Shown here: one piece after another, positions 22,601 through 31,600 of the stretch
Layout: each line of letters begins with the position of its first letter
How positions within the stretch are numbered: position 1 is the first letter of the stretch
NCBI GenBank assembly: GCA_029261995.1
Contig: JAJDAF010000017.1
Coordinates: 124,001-188,000 of the forward strand
DNA: 64,000 bases
Direction: 5' to 3'
Source of the DNA: Candidatus Zhuqueibacterota bacterium
GTDB lineage: Bacteria > Zhuqueibacterota > Zhuqueibacteria > Oceanimicrobiales > Oceanimicrobiaceae
Made by a program: the position numbers and the translations under genes
Notes under the pieces: model-generated
Database searches by the model: none
What the model saw: the letters and a program-made list of their open reading frames with translations, nothing else
Told to the model about the DNA's origin: nothing

Positions 22601-25600
22601 TTTTGGCTCGGATAGCTTCACCTACACGGTCGCTGACAATGATGGTACGCCGTCGAACGGAGCTACGGTGACCTTGACAATCAACGATATCAACGATCCG
22701 CCTGTCGCCGTGAATGACACTGCCGCAGCCACGGAAGACCAGGCAGTCCAGATTGCTGTGCTTGCAAATGATATTGATGTTGATGGAACGCTGAACGCCA
22801 CCAGTGTCTCAGCATCGCCTTCTGCACCGCATGGAACGATAGCCGTGAATCCGGTTACGGGCGTCATCACCTACACGCCTCACCAGGATTTTTTCGGTCA
22901 GGACAGTTTTACCTATACAGTGGTCGATGATGACAATGCAACTTCGAGTCCTGGAACGGTCATCGTGAATATTTCGCTTGTAAATGACCCTCCGGCGGCC
23001 AATGCTGATGCAGCGACAACCAACGAAGATACGCCTGTGGACGTCAATGTGCTGGGCAACGACACGGATTTAGACGGCACCATCGATGCAACCTCGGTTG
23101 TCGTTGACACGCAGCCAAGCAACGGCAGCGTCAGTGTTGACGCGAACAATGGCTTGGTCAGCTACTCACCCGATGCGGATTTTTTTGGTACAGACACGTT
23201 CACCTACACCGTGGACGACAATGACGGCCTGGTTTCAAATTCCGGGACTGTCACCATCACAGTCGCCGACGTGAACGATGCTCCCATCGCTGTCAATGAC
23301 ACTTCGAACGGGCTTTTTAATGCACCCATCGAAATCGATGTCACCAGCAATGATATCGACGTTGATGGCACCATTCAGCCCCACACGATTCTCGCCAGTT
23401 CTGGCGCGCACGGCACGACCTCGATTCAGCCTTCCGGCTTGATCATCTACACGCCGTCTACTGGCTTCATTGGCGAGGACACATTCTTCTACAGCGTGCG
23501 TGACGATGATGGCGCTTCCTCCAACACCGCAACCGTGACGGTGCTGGTGAAAGTTCCCCCTGTAGCGGTGAATGATTTTGTGGTGACCAATGAAGATGTC
23601 GCAATTGTAATTCCGGTGGCCGTCAACGACAGTGATCAGGATGGCACGCTTGATTTGTCTACTGTCTCAATCGTGTCTGGACCAACCAATGGCAGCACGA
23701 CCGTCAACACAACGACAGGCGCAGTAACTTACACGCCATCTTCGAACTACAACGGCGTTGACACCTTTGAGTACACCATAGATGACAACACCGGTGTGAC
23801 GTCGAACATCGCGTCCGTGAACGTGACGGTCAACAAGGCGCCGATTGCTCTTAACGACAGCAAAACGACGGATGAGGATACGCCAATCGATATCGACGTC
23901 TCTGCCAATGATATCGATTTGGACGGTTCTATTGATCCGACGACAGTCACCGTTCTGACGCCTCCGGCGAATGGCTCTTTTCAGCTCAACCATGCGACCG
24001 GAATCATCGTGTACACACCGGGAGCGAATTATTTCGGTACAGATACCTTCACTTATCAGGTGCAGGACAATCATGGTGTCGCGACCAACGCGGCAACGGC
24101 GACGATTACGATCAATCCAGTAAACGACCCGCCTGTGGCAGGTACTGATGTAGTTACCACCAATAAGGCCACGCCAATCGATATTGCCATCACCGCCAAC
24201 GATACTGACATAGACGGCACAATCGTCGAGGCCTCTGTTGTGATCGTCGCCCAGCCGGGTAACGGTACCATTTCGGTCAATCCCAACAATGGCGTGGTCA
24301 CCTACCAGCCGCATGCGTTTTTTCTCGGTGTAGATACTTTTCTCTACACGATTGAAGATAACAATGGTCAGCTGTCAGGCGTGACCACGGTCACTATCAA
24401 TGTGACGGGCGACAATGACCCGCCGGTGGCAGTCAATGACATCGTGACCACAGGTGAGGAATTGGCGGTGGCCGTGAACGTGGCAGCCAATGACATCGAT
24501 CTCGACGGCACCATAGACCTGACCTCAGTCACGATCCTCCTGGCGCCGTTGCACGGCAGTGCTACCTTGAACGCCAACACTGGCGTGGTCACCTATCTGC
24601 CTGTCGATAACTTCTCCGGCAGTGACAGTCTTTCCTACCAGGTCAGCGACAATCTCGGCGCGATATCCAACGAAGCCAAAGTGCTGATTACGGTTCTGAA
24701 TGTGAACGATGCGCCGATTGCTGCAAATGATGCCAAAACCACTAGCGAAGATGTGCCCGTGACAGTAAATGTCCTGGCCAATGATTCTGACACTGATGGT
24801 AATATCGTACCTTCGACGGTCACAATTGTCGAAGCGCCGCTGCAGGGCTCGCCGTCAGTGAATCCGACTACCGGAGAGATTACCTACACGCCGAATCCGA
24901 ATTTCTTCGGTACGGACAGCCTGAAATACACGGTTAAGGATAATGATGGCAGCAGCTCAAATCCAGCAACCGTGCATTTGACCATCAATTCGCTCAACGA
25001 CCTGCCGATTGCTGTTGCCGACACGGTGGAAACCTCTATCAATCAACCGCTGACCGTCAACGTCGTGGCTAATGATTCAGACATTGATGGTACCATCGAC
25101 CCATCGACGGTTCTGGTGCAGACGCCACCTGGCAACGGCACAACTTCTGTGCAGGGCAGTGGGATCGTGACTTACACCCCGAATCCCGGCTTCGGCGGCG
25201 TTGATGCGTTTATCTACAACGTCAAAGACAACGATGGCGGCACATCGAATCCCGCCCTCGTACGCGTGACGATTGTTGCACCACCGATCGTCGCTAATGA
25301 CAGCGTTTCAACCAATGAAGACAACGCGATAGGTATCAGCGTCCTTGCCAACGATGTCGATGTCGATGGTTCGCTGGCTCCGGCAACAGTTACTATAACT
25401 TCCGGTCCCACCAGTGGCCAGACCGTTGTAAACCCGGCAACCGGTGTCGTGACTTACACGCCGAACCCGGATTTTTTTGGGCTCGACAGTTTCATCTACA
25501 CCGTCGAAGATAACGATGCCAACGTTTCAGATGCTGCCACGGCGAAGATCAATGTTTTGCCTGTCAACGACCTGCCCATAGCGGTTGATGACACTGTGGC

Positions 25601-28600
25601 TACGCCGGAAGACACGCCAATTGCCATTGCTGTCACAAGCAACGACAGCGATTCCGACGGCACACTCAACTTTGCCACTCTGGTGGTAACCGGAGGCCCG
25701 AGCAACGGCCAGGCAGTCGTCGATCCTTCGAACGGCACGATTTCTTTCACGCCGAACCCGAATTACAATGGCCTTGACCTGTTGACCTACGTCATTCAGG
25801 ACAACTCAAGCGGCACTTCAAACCAGGCAACCGTGAACATCACCGTAACACAGGAAAACGACCTGCCGGTTGCAGCTAACGACGCGGCTACGACTAACGA
25901 AGATGTCGCGATCGTCATAGATGTCCTGGCTAACGACTTCGACCCTGACGGCACGCTCGACCCGACTTCGGTGAGTGTCACAGTCTCGCCTTCCAGCGGT
26001 ATCGCGACAGTCAATCCGACGACCGGCGTTGTAACGTATACTCCGAACGCCGACTTCTTCGGTCTTGACAGTCTGGATTACACAATCCAGGACGATCTAG
26101 GGGTTGCCTCGAATGCCGCGCGGGTTAAGGTGACGGTGAATCCGCTAAACGACCCGCCAAGAGCCAACGACGATATCGCGGCGACGACGGAGGATATTCC
26201 CATCGCAATTCCAGTGACCGCGAATGATGTCGATATCGATGGCACGCTGAATCTCAATACACTGACCTTAACCAGCAATCCGCAATCTGGTAGCCTGAAT
26301 GTTAACTCAGGCACTGGCGTGATTACCTACACGCCCGCCGCCAATTTCAACGGCCAGGACGGGTTCACCTACATCATTCAGGATAACAGCGGTCTGGTTT
26401 CTAATCAGGCGACTGTCACGGTCACGGTCGCGGAGACAAACGACATTCCCGTTGCCCAGAATGACGCCGCGAGCACCAATGAGGACGTTCCTGTGCTGAT
26501 CGCGGTTGCCGGTAATGACAGCGACCCAGACGGCTCGCTTGACCTGACAAGCGTCTCAATTACGACGCCGCCGACGCACGCCACGACTGAAATCAACCCG
26601 GCGACCGGCGCCATTACCTACAGGCCGGCTGAGAACTTCAATGGCACAGACAGCCTGAAATATACCATTCAGGATGATCTGGGAGATGCCTCTAACGAGG
26701 CTAAGGTCTCAATCACGATTAACTCCATTAACGACGTGCCGGTCGCTGCTAACGATACGACTGCGACGCTCGAAGACACTCCCTCTGTTGTGCCGGTAGT
26801 AGCCAACGACGTCGATGTGGACGGCACGCTTGATTTTGCCACGTTGACCGTGACCAGCAGCCCGGCTAATGGGACTACGACGATCGATGTTGGTACGGGC
26901 TCCATCACCTACACGCCAAACACCAATTTTAACGGCGACGACAGTTTCACCTACACCATCCGGGACAACGACGCTGCGGCATCGAATGTGGCTACGGTAG
27001 TAGTAACGGTGACGGGGCAGAACGATGTTCCGGTGGCGCTTGATGACGTCGCGACGACAGATGAGGACGTGCCGGTCGTGATCGACATTCTGGTCAATGA
27101 TAACGATCCCGATGGCAGTCTGGATGTAGGCACACTCAGTATCATCAGTGGCGCCACACTTGGCTCGACGACCATCGACCCGGTCACGGGCAAAATCACC
27201 TACGCGTCGGCGAGTAACGTATTTGGGCCAGACAGTCTCAAGTATCAGATAAAAGACAATTCCGGCATAAACTCAAACATCGCCACCGTGCGAATCACCG
27301 TCAACTCGGTGAACGATTTGCCCGTCGCTCTGAATGACACAGCGACCACGGCGGAGAACTCACCGGTCGTCATTGCGGTGACGGCAAATGACAGTGATCT
27401 TGAAGGACCTCTGAATCTGAATACATTGACGGTGGCTACTGCCCCTGTCAATGGAACGACTCTGGTGAATACGAGCGCCGGCGAGATCACTTATACCCCG
27501 AACGCCAACTTTTCCGGCCAGGAGCTTTTCACCTACACCGTTGAAGATGACAACGGCGGCTTGTCAAATGAGGCCAACGTGGTCATTACCGTTACTGCAG
27601 GGAACCAGGCGCCGGTGGCGCTGAATGATGCCGCAGCAACCGATGAAGATACGCCGGTACAAATCGATATTGCTGTGAACGATACCGATTCTGACGGGAC
27701 CATTAACCTGACCACAGTTCAAGTGACTTCGAGCCCAACGCATGGAACAATCGTGGTGGCGCCAACAACGGCCGTGATCACCTACACACCTGCGTTGAAC
27801 TTCTCTGGGAAGGATACCCTCAAGTACACCATTGAAGATGACCTTGCAGCGGTCTCAAATGAGGCGGCTGTCATCGTGACCGTCAACCCTGTAAACGATG
27901 CGCCGCTGGCGGTAAATGACCAGGATAGCACATTCCAGAACACGCCGGTGGTGATCGACGTCCCGGTTAATGACAGCGATCTTGATGGCTCGCTCGCCCT
28001 GAATTCAGTGACCGTCACCAACAATCCGTTGAATGGTGCGGCAGTCGTGAACGCGGCAACTGGGGCCGTGACCTATACACCGAACAACAATTTTGTGGGC
28101 CAGGACGAATTCACCTACACGGTTCAGGACAACGGAGGAGCCACCTCGAACGAGGCCACCGTGACTGTCCTGGTCAAGGTCGGAAACGCACCGCCGGTCG
28201 CGGCTGATGATAACACCGCGACCTTCGTCGGAGTTCCGACCCAGATCGATGTCACCAACAATGACACGGACCCGGATGGCAGCCTCGATATAACATCTGT
28301 GACTGTCATTCAGCCGCTCAATGGCGTCGTGGCTGTCGATCCGGTTTCCGGGGTTGCGACCTACACGCCAAACGCACTGTTTTCCGGAACGGACAGTTTT
28401 ACCTACACGGTGAATGACAACCAGGGCGCGACTTCAAACATCGCGACGGTGACCGTCACGGTCACGGAGCAGGGTGGCGGCCAGACCCTGTCATTCGAGT
28501 CAATTCATGACGGTCAGATCAAGTTTACAGAGCCAGGTTCTAACTACGGCGCCAAGTCTACGATGAAAGTCGATGGCGGCAAGTTCGGCTCCTATCTGAA

Positions 28601-31600
28601 GTTTGTGGTTAGCGGTGCAAGCGGCGCTGTCACCAGCGCCAAAGTCCGTTTGAAGGTTACTGACGGCACAGGCGACGGTGGCGACAACGGCGGTTCCATC
28701 TTCGCTGTGGATAATAATTTCAAGGGCACCGGGATTCCCTGGGTAGAACTGACTTTGACTTCCGGAAATGCGCCTGACGCCGCTGGTTCACCGCTGAGTA
28801 CCCTGGGCGCTGTGTTGCCCAGCGAACTCGTTGAGTTCGATGTCACCAGCAGTGTGACTGGAAACGGCACGTTCAGCTTCGCGGTTATCCCGAACTCAGG
28901 TAATGAAGTCAAGTTTTACACAAAAGAGGGCCTTGTCAAGCCAGAACTTGTGGTCATCACGGGTTCCGGTGGTGGTGGAAATCAGGCTCCGGTGGCTGCC
29001 AACGACATCGTGGCCACCATTCTGAATACGCCTATCGGGATTGATGTGACCGCAAACGACAGTGACAGCGACGGGCAGGTGGATGTAACGACAGTCGCGG
29101 TCGCGACCGCACCACTGAATGGTACGACCACTGTCAATGCTAGCACAGGCCTCATTACGTACACGCCGAACACCGCGTTCACTGGTACGGAGACCTTCAC
29201 CTACACGGTTAACGACAATGATGGCGCGGCGTCCAACGCTGCGACGGTCACCGTAACTGTGAGTGGCGGCAATCAGCCTCCGGTTGCGGTGAATGACAAT
29301 GCCTCTGCAAACCCGGGTGTTGTCTCCCAGATCGATGTCACGGCCAATGACGCAGATAGCGACGGCAGCATCAACCTGACTTCCGTCGCTATAACAAGCC
29401 AGCCTCTGAATGGGACCGCAAATGTCAATACCGGTACCGGCGTGGTAAGTTACACCGCAAACGCCCAGTTCGAAGGCACGGACACTTTTGCCTACACGGT
29501 TGATGACAATCTGGGTTCAACATCGAACCCGGCCACGGTCACAATCGTCGTCACGAACCCGGGAAGTGGCCAGACTCTGGTGTTTCAGTCCATTGGGGAC
29601 GGCCAGGTCAAAGGCACGGAGCCCGGCTCCAACTACGGCTCGAAATCGACCATGAAGGTTGATGGCGGCAAGTTTAGTTCTTACTTGAAGTTTGTCGTGT
29701 CCGGCGTCTCTGGCGCGGTTACCAGTGCTGCAGTGCGACTGCGGGTCAGCGACGGAGTCGGCGACGGCGGCGATAATGGCGGCTCCATATTTCTTGTTGG
29801 CAATAATTTCAACGGCACCAATATTCCCTGGGTGGAAGGAACCTTGACCTCGGGCAATGCGCCGCCTGCCTCAGGAACACCGCTTACCACGCTTGGCGCA
29901 GTCTCACCTAGCCAGACTGCCGAGTTTGACGTCACTGCGGCGGTGACCGGCAATGGCACCTTCAGCTTCGCGATTACACCAAACTCGAGCAACGAAGTCA
30001 AATTCTACACCAAGGAAGGCTCGGTCGCACCTGAGTTGGTCGTAGTTACGGGATCTGGAGGTGGCAATCAGGCACCCGTGGCCGTCAATGACAATGCCAG
30101 CACCACGGCGGGCACAGCGATCGGTATCGATGTAACGGCCAACGACTCTGACTCAGACGGCACCGTAGATGTTACCACTGTGGTCATCGCAGGTCAGCCA
30201 GCAAACGGTACTCTCGGTGTCAACAGTGTTAGCGGGGTGGTCACGTACACGCCGAATCCGGGCTTTGCCGGAACCGATACTTTCACCTACACCGTGAAGG
30301 ATAACGACGGCGCGAACTCAAATGCCGCGACGGTAACCGTTCAGGTTGTCGGCGCCAATTTGCCGCCGGTGGCGGTTGCAGACAATGCGACCACACAAGA
30401 AGACAACGCCGTGGCCATCGACGTGACGGCCAATGACACGGACAGCGATGATGGCATCAACGTCACGACCGTCATTGTCACCGGAGGGCCGACAAATGGC
30501 AGTGCGGCTGTTAATTCTACAACAGGTGTGGTGACTTACACACCAAACGCCGGCTTCTCCGGCACGGACAGTTTTACCTACACCATAAACGACAACAGCG
30601 GCGCGACCTCGAATGCAGCCACCGTGACCATCACTGTGGAAGCGGCCGGCAGTGGCGCGACGTTTGCCTTCGATGCTGTCGAAGACGGTCAGGTCAAGCT
30701 GACGGATCCTGGCGCCAACTATGGCAGCAAGGAAACCATGAAAGTTGATGGTGGCAAGTTCAGCTCCTACATGAAATTCGTTGTCACAGGTGTTACTGGC
30801 GCCGTTTCGAGTGCCAAGGTTCGCCTGCGGGTGACAGACGGGTTGTCTGACGGCGGCGATAGTGGTGGTTCCATATTCCGCGTAGATAATACCTTCGAGG
30901 GTACAGCAACGCCATGGGTTGAAGCGACTCTGACCTCTGGCAACGCGCCTGCGACAGCAGGTTCGCCGCTCGAGACACATGGGGCGGTTGTACCGAATGA
31001 AACAGTTGAATACGACGTCACTGGCAGCGTCACAGGCAACGGCAGTTTCAGTTTTGCTATCACACCGCAATCCACCAACGAGATCAAGTTCTTTACCAGT
31101 GAGGGGATTGTCGCACCGCAATTGGTCCTGACCACCGGTAGCGGTGGTGGCGGCGGTAACCAGGCGCCTGTAGCCAACAACGACAACGCGACAACCAACC
31201 AGGATGCGTCTGTGACTATCGATGTCACGGGCAACGATTCGGATAGTGATGGCGTCATTGATGCCTCGACCGTGGCCGTAGTTGCCGGGCCTACCAACGG
31301 CTCAGCCACGGTAAATACGAGTTCCGGCGTGGTGACTTACGCGCCAAACAGTGGCTTCTCCGGCACAGATTCCTTTGATTACACGGTTAAAGACAATGAC
31401 GGAGAGCTGTCAAACACCGCCACCGTCACGATAACGGTCGAGAGTGCCGGCTCGGGCGATACCTTCACTTTTATCTCGACCGACGACGGCCAGGTCAAGC
31501 TAACGGAGACCGGCAAGAAATACGGCGCAAAGGGCACTATGAAGATCGACGCCGGGAAGTTCGAATCCTATTTGAAGTTCCTTGTGACAGGCCTGACTGG